Shown: positions 25,759 to 34,205 of the stretch, piece after piece | How positions within the stretch are numbered: the stretch's first letter is position 1 | How the letters are laid out: every line of letters starts with the position of its first letter | From: Scatomorpha sp040765295 | GTDB taxonomy: Bacteria; Bacillota; Clostridia; Oscillospirales; Oscillospiraceae | Assembly (NCBI GenBank): GCA_040765295.1 | Contig: JAXGSB010000001.1 | Coordinates: forward strand, 372,001 to 436,000 | Length of the DNA stretch: 64,000 nucleotides | Reading direction: 5' to 3' | Made by a program: the position numbers and the translations under genes | Notes under the pieces: model-generated | Seen by the model: the letters and a program-made list of their open reading frames with translations, nothing else | The model's database searches: none | What the model was told of the DNA's origin: nothing

Positions 25759-26750
25759 AAGTTGTTCTCGGCTACTCCGGCGGTGTCGATTCGGCTCTTT
25801 CGGCAGAACTTCTTAAAAAAATGGGCTTTAATGTGCACTGCCACTATCTCGTCACAAACAAGGGCGATGATGCTAAGAAAATCGAAAAAGAGGCGCTCTC
25901 CCGAGGCTTCACCTTTTCCTATGACGAAAAGCCTGAAGAGTTCTGCGAAAAGGTAAAAAAACCCTTTTTGCAGGCCTACCTAAAGGGCATGACTCCCAAT
26001 CCCTGCATAATCTGCAACAGGGAGTTTAAGTTTAAAAATCTTATCGAAAAGGCAAACTCTATTGGAGCCGATTTTATCGCCACAGGCCACTATGCAAAGG
26101 CGAGAGACGGCAGAATTTTTTGCGGCGAGGCGCCCAACGACCAAAGCTATATGCTCGCGCGGCTTTCTAAGGAGCAAAGCTCAAGGCTGGTCTTGCCTCT
26201 GGGAGACTTTGCAAAGGGCGAGACAAGAGCAATGGCCAAGGAGCTGGGGCTTAAATCCGCCGAAAAGCCCGACAGCATGGAGGTCTGCTTTGTGCCCGAC
26301 GGCGACTATGCCAAGTGGATAGAGAAAAGAATTCCCCAAAAAACTTCCGGCGACATGATATATATGGGAAAGATTGTCGGAAAGCATGAGGGCGCCTATC
26401 ACTTCACCCGCGGACAGAGAAGGGGCATTAATGTTGCTGTGGGTAAAAGAGTCTTTGTCTCGGACATAGACCCCGAAACAAATACGGTTTATCTTGCCGA
26501 CCCCGAGGAACTTATGACAAGAGAAATCGAGATTGGCGATATTTCGTGGATAAACGAGGGGATAAACGAGCCCAAAAAAGTAAAAGTCCGCGTGCGCCAC
26601 TCCGTAGAATTTTTAGATGCCGAGTTCACGCCCCTAGAAAATACGGGGGGCAGACTCCTCTTCGAAAAAGAACTCCGAGCGCCCGCCAAAATGCAGACAG
26701 CCGCCATTTATTGTGAAAATGAGCTCCTCGGCGGCGGGTTTATACTTTAA
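25755..26750 (+). CDS. mnmA: tRNA-specific 2-thiouridylase MnmA (short form)
   Basis: The 331-residue protein has the PP-loop GYSGGVDSALSAELL near 6, NPCIICNREFKF near 80 (catalytic Cys), GHYAKARDGRI near 108, DQSYMLARL near 127 and MEVCFVPDGDY near 173 (second catalytic Cys), then the barrel domain from about 205 (YMGKIVGKHEGAYHFTRGQRRG). It thiolates C2 of U34 in certain tRNAs using sulfur from a cysteine desulfurase. It is about 30 residues shorter than typical MnmA, mainly in the N-terminal domain, but all motifs are intact. SMEVCF replaces the usual SQDICF. The ATG overlaps the mnmG stop (ATGA). Confidence 0.93.
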   Translation: MKVVLGYSGGVDSALSAELLKKMGFNVHCHYLVTNKGDDAKKIEKEALSRGFTFSYDEKPEEFCEKVKKPFLQAYLKGMTPNPCIICNREFKFKNLIEKANSIGADFIATGHYAKARDGRIFCGEAPNDQSYMLARLSKEQSSRLVLPLGDFAKGETRAMAKELGLKSAEKPDSMEVCFVPDGDYAKWIEKRIPQKTSGDMIYMGKIVGKHEGAYHFTRGQRRGINVAVGKRVFVSDIDPETNTVYLADPEELMTREIEIGDISWINEGINEPKKVKVRVRHSVEFLDAEFTPLENTGGRLLFEKELRAPAKMQTAAIYCENELLGGGFIL

Positions 26751-26802
26751 TTTTTAGTAAGTAATATTCGCTTAAAAAATAAAAATTACAGTGCGACTTG
26801 TG

Positions 26803-26872
26803 CAATCCCAATGGCTCCTTTGTGTAAAGGGAGCTGTCAAAAAATCAAGTGATTTTTTGACTGAGGGATTGT
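26803..26872. repeat. Structured intergenic element, copy B of the dispersed repeat
   Basis: The element is bounded by CAATCCC (26803-26809) and GGGATTG (26865-26871). Inside are two hairpins: GGCTCCTTTGTGTAAAGGGAGC and GTCAAAAAATCA-AGTGATTTTTTGAC. The core matches copy A at 14444-14499. It has no coding potential; it looks like a MITE- or REP-like element of the kind common in clostridial genomes. Confidence 0.65.
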
Positions 26873-26924
26873 ATTGTCGAGTGCTTATATCCATGCAAAT
26901 AAAGTATTCACAAGAAAAAATTAC

Positions 26925-26977
26925 TTGACAAACTCAAGTCTTCTGCTTTAATATAATCGTACTAGCACAACTAGTAC
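26925..26977 (+). promoter_or_regulatory. Promoter and palindromic operator of the gntR-ABC operon
   Basis: TTGACA (26925-26930) is followed after 18 bases by TAATAT (26949-26954), overlapping TATAAT at 26952-26957. Directly downstream is a perfect inverted repeat GTACTAG-CACAA-CTAGTAC (26959-26977), placed where a repressor would block transcription start. The adjacent GntR protein is the natural candidate to bind it. Confidence 0.8.
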
Positions 26978-27010
26978 AGTTGCGCTTGAATACAGAGAGA
27001 GGTGAAAGGC

Positions 27011-27382
27011 GTGATCTCGCTCAATTTCAGAGATTCAACACCAATCTACGAGCAGATAAAAAACTCATTTCGCGAGCTCATAATAGGCGGCGTCATGCAG
27101 CCCGATGAAAAGCTCCCCTCGGTGAGGGAGCTAGCAAGCGAGCTCTCGCTAAATCCCAACACCATACAAAGGGCCTATACAGAGCTCGAGGCAGAGGGCT
27201 ACATATATTCCATACAGGGCAAGGGAAACTATGTCTCTGTGCGGGAGTATGTCAGCGGCGACAGAAAAGAGCGTTTGCTCCGAAACTTCGTCGAAATTGC
27301 CACGGAGCTCATATTCCTCGGAGAAAAGCCCGAGGACTTGCGTAAACTTATAGGCGCAAAGGAGAAAGAATTCAATGATTGA
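27011..27382 (+). CDS. GntR-family regulator, YtrA subfamily
   Basis: The short (about 123-residue) protein has the GntR winged helix (STPIYEQIKNSFRELIIGG, KLPSVRELASELSLNPNTIQRAYTELEAEGYI) and only a small C-terminal dimerisation tail, the mark of the YtrA subfamily that controls ABC transporters. I prefer GTG at 27011 because GAGAGGTG is seven bases upstream; GTG at 27002 lies on that site. It is the first gene of an operon and overlaps the ATPase gene by 8 bp. It probably represses its own operon through the palindrome at 26959-26977; in this subfamily cell-wall antibiotics often induce. Confidence 0.9.
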   Translation: MISLNFRDSTPIYEQIKNSFRELIIGGVMQPDEKLPSVRELASELSLNPNTIQRAYTELEAEGYIYSIQGKGNYVSVREYVSGDRKERLLRNFVEIATELIFLGEKPEDLRKLIGAKEKEFND

Positions 27383-28268
27383 AATACTCGAAATTTATAA
27401 AAGCTTCGGAGAGGTGCAGGCCCTAAACGGACTCAATATGAAGGCAGAGCGGGGCAGCGTCTACGGACTTGTCGGCCCCAACGGCTCGGGCAAAACAACC
27501 TGTATGAAGCACATAAGCGGCACATATAAGGCCGATTCGGGACAAGTTCTCATGAACGGCGAAGAGGTTTACGAGAATGTGATGCGAAAATCTAAAATCG
27601 CCTTCATCTCCGACGAGGTCTACGCTTTCCCGACGGCCTCAACTTTAGATATGATGAAATTCTATAAGGGCATATATAAAAGCTTCGACGAAGAGCGTTT
27701 TAAAAAGCTTTCCGAGTCCTTCGATATAGACCCGAAACAGCTTGTGCGCAAGCTCTCGAAGGGCAAAAAAAAGCAGGTGGCCTTCTGGCTGGCGCTCTCT
27801 CTGCGCCCCGAGCTTCTCGTGCTCGACGAACCCTTCGACGGACTCGATCCCCTCATGCGCCGCGAGGTTTGGTCGCTCCTTATGGACGATGTGGCCGAAA
27901 ACGGCACCACTATTATAAGCTCTTCTCACAACCTCAGAGAGCTCGAGGATGTCTGCGACCATGTCGGCATAATAAGCCGCGGGAAGATGCTCGTCGAGAG
28001 AAACCTGAGCGACTTGCAGGAGAACATTGCCAAGGTGCAGCTTGTCCTGAGCGAGGGCTCGGCCCTTCCCAAATCCCTGAACATTTTAAACGAGTCTCGG
28101 CAGGGCAGAATGCAGGTACTCATAGTCAGAGGAAAGCGAGAAAAAATAGAAGAGGAGCTCAAGGCCTTAAATCCCATTTTTCTCGATGCTCTGCCCCTCA
28201 GTCTTGAGGAGATATTCATATACGAAGTGAAAGGAGAGGAATTAAAGCATGAGAGCCTCAATATTTGA
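27375..28268 (+). CDS. ABC transporter ATP-binding protein (YtrB/BcrA-like)
   Basis: The 297-residue ATPase has Walker A GPNGSGKTT near 34, Walker B LLVLDEPFDGLDPLMR near 151 and an H-loop SSSHNLRE near 182. The signature is LSKGKKKQVAFWLAL (near 133), the lysine-rich version found in YtrB-like exporters in place of LSGGQ. A C-terminal extension (about 215-297) resembles the regulatory tail of drug exporters. It overlaps gntR upstream and the permease gene downstream by 20 bp, so all three are co-translated. Confidence 0.92.
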   Translation: MIEILEIYKSFGEVQALNGLNMKAERGSVYGLVGPNGSGKTTCMKHISGTYKADSGQVLMNGEEVYENVMRKSKIAFISDEVYAFPTASTLDMMKFYKGIYKSFDEERFKKLSESFDIDPKQLVRKLSKGKKKQVAFWLALSLRPELLVLDEPFDGLDPLMRREVWSLLMDDVAENGTTIISSSHNLRELEDVCDHVGIISRGKMLVERNLSDLQENIAKVQLVLSEGSALPKSLNILNESRQGRMQVLIVRGKREKIEEELKALNPIFLDALPLSLEEIFIYEVKGEELKHESLNI

Positions 28269-30120
28269 GCCGACAATCTTTAAAAAGAATCTGCGAAGGT
28301 TCATGCCGCTTTGGCTGTCCTACTTCTTCATTTGGATTTTAATACTTTCGGGCAATATAATAAATTTGGGCATGTCCAAACTTTCGTTCGAGACACAGTC
28401 GTCCTTTTCAAGCTTTGTTGAGCTTATGAAGGCGGTCTCTCAGGGCGGCTCGGGCGCCATAAGCTTTGTCTTTATGATGCTTTCGGCGTTTTTGGTGTTT
28501 TCGTTCATGTATAGCGAAAACAGCACGGTTTTTATTAGCTCACTGCCCCTAAAGCGTGAGAATGTGTTTTGGACCACGGTTGCCTCGGGAATAATCCCGA
28601 TAATTATTGCAAACGTTCTAATCTTCCTGCTCATGCTGCTGCTCTCGCTCTCCATGGAACTTAAAATAGCCGGAGTTTTGCTGCACTGGCTCAAGGTGAG
28701 CTCGCTCATAAGCGTGGGTTACTACGGTTTGGCGGTTCTCTGCTGCAATGTGAGCGGAAACGCTATAGCTTCGATAATACTCTATGCAATATTCAACTTT
28801 GTAACGGTTGTTGTCTACGCCGCCTATAGTTTTGTGGCACAGCTTTTCCTCTTCGGTTTCGCGGCCGAAAGACTTCCCGAAACTTTTATAACAAAGCTCT
28901 CTCCGCCGGTAATGTTCATCTTGGATCCGCTTTTTGGCTTTAGAGAAGAGTATACTTCAAACCAAAGCTATCTTATAATCTTCGCGCTTGTCGCAATAGC
29001 TTTCATACTCATTTCAGCCCTCTTTTTCAAAAAAAGAAAAATGGAAACGGCGGGGGAATTTATCTCCCAGAGCTGCCTAAGGCCCGTGTTCAGGGTATGC
29101 ATGGGACTTGGCTCGGCTCTCGTCCTCGGAGTCATACTCTATTCCATCTTCTTCGGAAATCTCAGAGGCGGTGCGAGCTTCACACTCTTTTTGCTTTGCG
29201 CGCTGATATCGGCGGCTGTCGGCTACTATGTCGGAGAGGCCCTGCTCGAAAAGAAGCTGGACTGCTTTAAAAACAAAAAGTCGAATCTCATGTTTTTGGG
29301 AGTTTCGCTTGTAATCATCGCCTTTGTTCTATGCTTAAAGCTCGATGTCTTCGGCTACGAAAAAAGAATACCCGCGCCCGAGAATGTAAAGTCGTTCAGC
29401 ATTTCCGCAAGAGGGCCCGAACTTAATGAATGCGAAGATGTCGAAGTCATAAACGAAGCGATAGAGCTGCACAAAATTTTGATAGAAAGCGAAGCCGAAA
29501 GCCTTGAAAAGGACGACTGGATACAGTTTTACATAGATATAAACTATGAACTTAAAGACGGCTCAAAACTGGCTCGTGAATATAGATTTTACTACGATCC
29601 AAACGGCAGCTATGAAGAATTGCCCGAGTCGCTGAAGGCCACGGAACGCTTCATTAATCTAAAACCGCTTGTGTTGGAGCGGCTCAAGCTTGATTTTAAA
29701 AACATGCAGGAGACATACGCTTACATCGAACTCGATTTTCTGTTCGAAAATCGCATTGAAAAACATGAGCAATATTCGGAAGAATGGGGCATGAAGCGCT
29801 TTAGAGACTTCTACGAGAACGCTGTTATGAAGGATGCCGAAAACGGCAATATAGGCCACTTGAGCATACTGCATGATGAAAAAGCTCTCGGAAATTACTA
29901 TGACTGCTCTATATGGTTTTCTTATATGATAAATGAAGAGGATGAACGCGGCGTTTCCCAAAAATTCTATAGACACTGGAGCATAAGGCCCGAAAGAAAC
30001 TCGGAATATACTATGGCTTGGCTCAAAGAGCAGGGAATAGAACCGACGCTCTGTATTGAGCGCAAAAACTGGGAAAAAGATTATTCAAACTATTACGATT
30101 ATCTTTTCTGGTACAACTAA
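28249..30120 (+). CDS. ABC transporter permease with C-terminal extracytoplasmic domain
   Basis: The 623-residue protein has about 9 hydrophobic segments: near 20-40, 75-95, 105-130, 140-160, 165-195, 240-260, 280-300, 305-325 and 340-358. Residues from about 370 to the end are hydrophilic and would form a soluble domain. The membrane part is like those of YtrC/ABC-2-type permeases partnered with YtrB-like ATPases. The substrate is unknown; the YtrA-type control suggests an envelope-stress or peptide-antibiotic exporter. It ends at a strong terminator. Confidence 0.8.
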   Translation: MRASIFEPTIFKKNLRRFMPLWLSYFFIWILILSGNIINLGMSKLSFETQSSFSSFVELMKAVSQGGSGAISFVFMMLSAFLVFSFMYSENSTVFISSLPLKRENVFWTTVASGIIPIIIANVLIFLLMLLLSLSMELKIAGVLLHWLKVSSLISVGYYGLAVLCCNVSGNAIASIILYAIFNFVTVVVYAAYSFVAQLFLFGFAAERLPETFITKLSPPVMFILDPLFGFREEYTSNQSYLIIFALVAIAFILISALFFKKRKMETAGEFISQSCLRPVFRVCMGLGSALVLGVILYSIFFGNLRGGASFTLFLLCALISAAVGYYVGEALLEKKLDCFKNKKSNLMFLGVSLVIIAFVLCLKLDVFGYEKRIPAPENVKSFSISARGPELNECEDVEVINEAIELHKILIESEAESLEKDDWIQFYIDINYELKDGSKLAREYRFYYDPNGSYEELPESLKATERFINLKPLVLERLKLDFKNMQETYAYIELDFLFENRIEKHEQYSEEWGMKRFRDFYENAVMKDAENGNIGHLSILHDEKALGNYYDCSIWFSYMINEEDERGVSQKFYRHWSIRPERNSEYTMAWLKEQGIEPTLCIERKNWEKDYSNYYDYLFWYN

Positions 30121-30122
30121 AA

Positions 30123-30160
30123 AGAAAAAGAGAAACGCTGAAAAATGCGTTTCTCTTTTC
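30123..30160. terminator. Bidirectional terminator
   Basis: AAAAGAGAAACGC pairs with GCGTTTCTCTTTT (13 bp), flanked by A and T runs, between the ABC permease and the convergent mscL. Confidence 0.88.
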
Positions 30161-30176
30161 GTTTATAGCTCAGCTC

Positions 30177-30599
30177 TTACTTTTTCAAGCTGTCCCTAAT
30201 CTCGCGGAGAAGCAAAACTTCTTCCGAAGGCTTAGGGGGCTCTTCGGGAGCCTTTTCTTCCTCTTCCTCCTTGCGCCTTAAGCTGTTAATCCCCTTTATC
30301 ACAAGGAAAAGTACGAAGGCGACCAAGAGGAAGTTGACCGTTGCCTGAAGGAAGTTGCCATAGGCGAGGAAAACTCCGCCCGTGCCGTCATCGGCGGCCG
30401 CTTTCAGTGTTATTTTTAAAGCGGTAAAGTCCACGCCGGCAAGCAAAAGACCGACAAGCGGCATAATAACATCGTTGACAAGAGAGTTCACAATAGCTGT
30501 GAAAGCTCCGCCGACTATAACGCCGACTGCGAGATCCAGCACGCTGCCCTTGGATATAAACTCCTTAAATTCGCCAAAAAAAGTCTTCTTTTCTTCCAA
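30177..30599 (-). CDS. mscL: Large-conductance mechanosensitive channel
   Basis: The family core is complete: FFGEFKEFISKGSVLDLAVGVIVGGAFTAIVNSLVNDVIMP forms the N-terminal helix and TM1, and LQATVNFLLVAFVLFLVIKGIN is TM2, followed by an acidic linker (KEEEEEK) and a C-terminal helix (EEVLLLREIRDSLKK). Start is probably TTG at 30599 (LEEKKTFFGEF) with AAAGGA nine bases upstream, giving 140 residues; the frame opens further to 30647 but without a ribosome site. MscL opens at high membrane tension and releases solutes during osmotic downshock. Confidence 0.95.
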   Translation of the reverse strand: MEEKKTFFGEFKEFISKGSVLDLAVGVIVGGAFTAIVNSLVNDVIMPLVGLLLAGVDFTALKITLKAAADDGTGGVFLAYGNFLQATVNFLLVAFVLFLVIKGINSLRRKEEEEEKAPEEPPKPSEEVLLLREIRDSLKK

Positions 30600-30783
30600 A
30601 ATAAAGCATCCTTTCAAATCTTTTTGACCTCTGTGATTATACAGCAAAAAATCATATTTTCAAGAGTTTTGCGGAGTGAGGCGGTTTCGGTTCACCTGAT
30701 AATTTGCAGCGGTTCTCAAAATGTTTGAGGGTAAATGCTTGGAGTCCGAGCGGACTAATTGACTTTTAATTTTTCCGGCAAAC

Positions 30784-30792
30784 TGATATAAT
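30784..30792 (+). promoter_or_regulatory. Extended -10 promoter of addB-addA
   Basis: TGATATAAT (30784-30792) is a perfect extended -10, 33 bp before the start codon. A TTGACT at 30759 is too far (22-bp spacer) to be its -35. Confidence 0.55.
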
Positions 30793-30824
30793 TTTTAAAA
30801 CATAAGAGAAGGAGGCCTTGCGGC

Positions 30825-33800
30825 TTGCTCAGATTATTTATAGGCAGAGCCGGCAGCGGCAAAACAAGCGCAGTTATGCGCGAGGTCGGTGAGGAAGTCA
30901 GGCTGAAAAGAGGGGGCAATATAATCATAGTGCCCGACCAGTTCAGCTTCGAGGCCGAGCGCGAACTTTTGCTCTCCTGCGGAAATACTGCCAGCCTCTA
31001 TGCCGAGATAATAGGATTTTCAGCCCTCAAAGATAAACTCACAGAGCGCATAGGCTCTGACTTCGGAAACTATGTCGATAGGGCGGGCAGGCTCATAAGT
31101 CTTGCCTGCGCCGTAGGCGAGCTCGGTAGCGAGCTTAAACTTTTCGGCGGTGCGCTTTCGATGCCTCAGATACTGTCTTCGATTCTCGATACTTTGGGAG
31201 AATTCAAAAATGCAGGCATCAGTCCCGAAGATTTTGAAAAAATAGAATCGGGCCTAGACCCCGAGCGCGAAACGGAGCTCAAAACAAAGCTCAAAGACCT
31301 CAGGCTCATATCCGAAAAATACAACGAAATTCTGGAAAGAGGCGGCAAAAAAGACCCGCTCGATACTCAGGAATACATAGCCTCGAAAATCTCCGCACTT
31401 CCCGCAAAAAGCTTTAAGAATGTGTATATCGACGGCTTTTTGCACTTTTCGGGCGCTCAGCTCAAAATAGTCTTCGAGCTCATGAAAAAGGCCGAAAAGC
31501 TCACAATTTCACTGGGAACAGAAGACGAAAACAACGGCTCCGAGGCGCACGCTCTGGCATCTCGCCTCTTGCGCAGGCTTAAAGCCTACGCCGAAGAAAA
31601 TAATATAAAGTATGAAATTAAAAGATTCGATGAAGATGAAGAAAAAAAAGAGCTCTCGGAGCTAATAGAAAAAGCCATGGGTTTAGAGCACATCAAAAAC
31701 GAGGGCGAGTTTTCCGCTCTCGGGGGCAAAATCAGACTATACTCGGCCGACAGCAAGCTCACAGAGTGCTCTTTGGCAGCAGCCGAGGTTAAAAGGCTCG
31801 TAAGAGATGGCGAGAGATACAGGGACATAGCGATAGCGGTAAGGGGCTACGAGAGCTATAGGCCGCTGCTGGAATCCGTCTTCAAAAAATACGAGCTTCC
31901 GCTCTTTTCCGCCAGAAAAGCGGAGATGGAAGAGATGCCGCTTTTCAGACTCTTAGAGCTTATTTACGAAACAATACTTTCTAACTTTAGTTTCGAGGAG
32001 TTTTTCCGCTATCTCCGACTGGGCTACTCCGGTCTTACCGACTCCGAAATCGACAGGCTTCAAAACTACTGCATAATGTGGGATATAGGCGGCAGAAGTC
32101 TTTTGAGAAAATCCCCTTGGAAGATGCACCCCGAAGGTTTCGGCGGCGAGGAGAGCGACGAGAGCAACAAAAAGCTCGAAGAACTTAACAGCTGCCGAGA
32201 CAGAGCGGTCGCCCCGCTTCGGGCACTTTCCGACTCTGCCAAAAAAACCAAAACGGCGGGAGAGCACTGCTCGGCGCTCCGGGGCTTTTTTAAGAGCATA
32301 TCTCTCGGTGAAAGACTCTCCGAGCGGGCGACGGAGCTTAAAGACCGCGGACTTTTAAGCGAGGCGGCGGAGTTTAAGCGCCTTTGGTCTCAGCTCATGC
32401 TCGCGCTTTCCCAGATAGAAGAGCTGCTGAAAGATGCCGAGATGGACACGGCGGCATTTTCAAAGCTTTTATTAATCGCGCTTTCCGAGTACCCCGTCGG
32501 CATACTGCCCGTCAGTTTAGATAGCCCCATGGCGGGCGATTTCGACAGGATGCGCCGCAGAAACTTAAGACATCTCATTGTCCTCGGCGCCTCCGAGGAG
32601 CGTCTTCCACAAAAAAATGCCGACGAGGGACTTATAAGAGACAGAGAGCGCGAAAGACTGGGTGAACTGGGTTTCGAACTTCCCGGCGGCGAGAACGAAC
32701 TTTATGAAGAATATGCCCGAATCTACAGCACGCTCACTCTCCCATCCGAAAGCCTTGTCATGTGCTATGGGGCGGGAGACGAAGAGAGCGAAGAGCCCGT
32801 ACCTTCCGAAATTTTCAGCAGAATAGAAAAACTCACGGGCGCCAAGGAAATTGTTCCAAAGCCCTCGGAACTTGCCCTCTTTGCAAGAAAACCCGCCCTC
32901 TCGCTCGCCTCCGAGACCCTCTTTTTCACAGATGAGCCGAACTCCGTTGCGGCAAGGGCATATTTCGAAAAATACGAGCCCGAAGAGGTATCAAGGCTGA
33001 AAGCCGCGGCCGAGTCTAATGATCTCGAAATCTCGAGGGAAACGGTCATAAAACTCTATGGCGATAAGCTCAGGCTCTCGCCCTCTCAGGCCGACACATT
33101 TTACGACTGTAAATACAAGCACTTCCTGCGCCACAGTCTCAGGCTTAAGCCCGACGGCAAGGAGGAGTTCGGTAAGTTTGAGTACGGCAGTTTCATACAT
33201 GATGTTGTTGAAAATACAGTCAAAGAGCTGAAAAAGAAGGACACGCTCAAAATCTGCGCCGACGACGAAATCATAGAAATTGCGGGAAAATACGCCGATA
33301 GATATGGAGAAAGCAATCTCAAGGAGCAGCTCGAGCTGAGTTACAGATTTTCCTATATTTTCGCCCGCGCCAAGGAGCAGTCCAAGCGCATAACAACGGA
33401 TATAATCTCCGAGCTTCGAGTGTCAAGCTTCGAGCCTATAGGCTTCGAGTTCGACATAGGCGAGCTTGCGCGCAAAATGCCCATAGACCTCTCCGAGGGA
33501 GCAAAGCTCTTCCTCTCGGGCAAGGCCGACAGAATAGACGGCTGGATACATGAAGAAAAGCTCTACCTCAGAGTTTACGACTATAAAACAGGTAATGTAA
33601 AATTCTCTCTCGAAGAGGTTTTATACGGCCGCTATCTGCAAATGCTCATCTATCTCTTTGTTCTCTCTAAGGGCGGAGTCGAGGTCTTCAAGAGCGAGGT
33701 CGAGCCCGCGGGAGTCCTCTATCTTCCCGCAAGAGATGTGATAATATCGGCAAAATCCGACTTGGAGGATGATGAGCTCGAAGCGCAAAAAAGCAAGGCT

Positions 33801-34205
33801 CTTCAAAGAAGCGGCCTTCTGCTGGATAACAGCAAAGTGCTCGAGGCAATGGAGAAGCAGGAGCCGCTTGTTTTCCTCCCCATATCCGAAATTGAAGGGA
33901 GCAAAAAATCAGACCTAAAGTCCCTCGCGAGCGCGGAAGAGCTCAAGCAGCTTTCGGAATATATAATCGAGCTTCTCAAAGAATTTGCCGAAACACTGCT
34001 TAGAGGAGAGATAGAGCCCGAGCCCTATTTCCGCAATCAAAACTTAAACGCCTGCACCTACTGCGACTTCAAAGAGGCCTGCAATTTTAAAGACGGCGAG
34101 ACCGGCTCATTCAGGCGATTTTCCGCTGTCGAGGGCGGGAGCTTAAGAGAAAAGCTCAGCCTGCTCATGGCCGAAAAGGTGAAGGGAGGAGAGCAAAGTG
34201 AGTGA
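30825..34205 (+). CDS. addB: AddAB helicase-nuclease subunit B
   Basis: The 1126-residue protein opens with LFIGRAGSGKTSAVMREV (Walker A near residue 10) and has the AddB blocks VPDQFSFEAERELL near 40 and GNYVDRAGRLISL near 81. The C-terminal nuclease domain has DRIDGW near 902 and VYDYKTGNVKFSL near 920. The Fe-S staple cysteines are visible: DCKYKHFLRHS near 762 and CTYCDFKEAC near 1076-1085. With AddA it processes double-strand breaks and loads RecA at Chi-like sites. Start is TTG at 30825, ten bases after GGAGG. The stop overlaps the addA start. Confidence 0.96.
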   Translation: MLRLFIGRAGSGKTSAVMREVGEEVRLKRGGNIIIVPDQFSFEAERELLLSCGNTASLYAEIIGFSALKDKLTERIGSDFGNYVDRAGRLISLACAVGELGSELKLFGGALSMPQILSSILDTLGEFKNAGISPEDFEKIESGLDPERETELKTKLKDLRLISEKYNEILERGGKKDPLDTQEYIASKISALPAKSFKNVYIDGFLHFSGAQLKIVFELMKKAEKLTISLGTEDENNGSEAHALASRLLRRLKAYAEENNIKYEIKRFDEDEEKKELSELIEKAMGLEHIKNEGEFSALGGKIRLYSADSKLTECSLAAAEVKRLVRDGERYRDIAIAVRGYESYRPLLESVFKKYELPLFSARKAEMEEMPLFRLLELIYETILSNFSFEEFFRYLRLGYSGLTDSEIDRLQNYCIMWDIGGRSLLRKSPWKMHPEGFGGEESDESNKKLEELNSCRDRAVAPLRALSDSAKKTKTAGEHCSALRGFFKSISLGERLSERATELKDRGLLSEAAEFKRLWSQLMLALSQIEELLKDAEMDTAAFSKLLLIALSEYPVGILPVSLDSPMAGDFDRMRRRNLRHLIVLGASEERLPQKNADEGLIRDRERERLGELGFELPGGENELYEEYARIYSTLTLPSESLVMCYGAGDEESEEPVPSEIFSRIEKLTGAKEIVPKPSELALFARKPALSLASETLFFTDEPNSVAARAYFEKYEPEEVSRLKAAAESNDLEISRETVIKLYGDKLRLSPSQADTFYDCKYKHFLRHSLRLKPDGKEEFGKFEYGSFIHDVVENTVKELKKKDTLKICADDEIIEIAGKYADRYGESNLKEQLELSYRFSYIFARAKEQSKRITTDIISELRVSSFEPIGFEFDIGELARKMPIDLSEGAKLFLSGKADRIDGWIHEEKLYLRVYDYKTGNVKFSLEEVLYGRYLQMLIYLFVLSKGGVEVFKSEVEPAGVLYLPARDVIISAKSDLEDDELEAQKSKALQRSGLLLDNSKVLEAMEKQEPLVFLPISEIEGSKKSDLKSLASAEELKQLSEYIIELLKEFAETLLRGEIEPEPYFRNQNLNACTYCDFKEACNFKDGETGSFRRFSAVEGGSLREKLSLLMAEKVKGGEQSE

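Noticed and set aside
30759..30792. TTGACT with TATAAT as a promoter of addB
   Set aside because: The spacer is 22 bp; only the extended -10 is kept.
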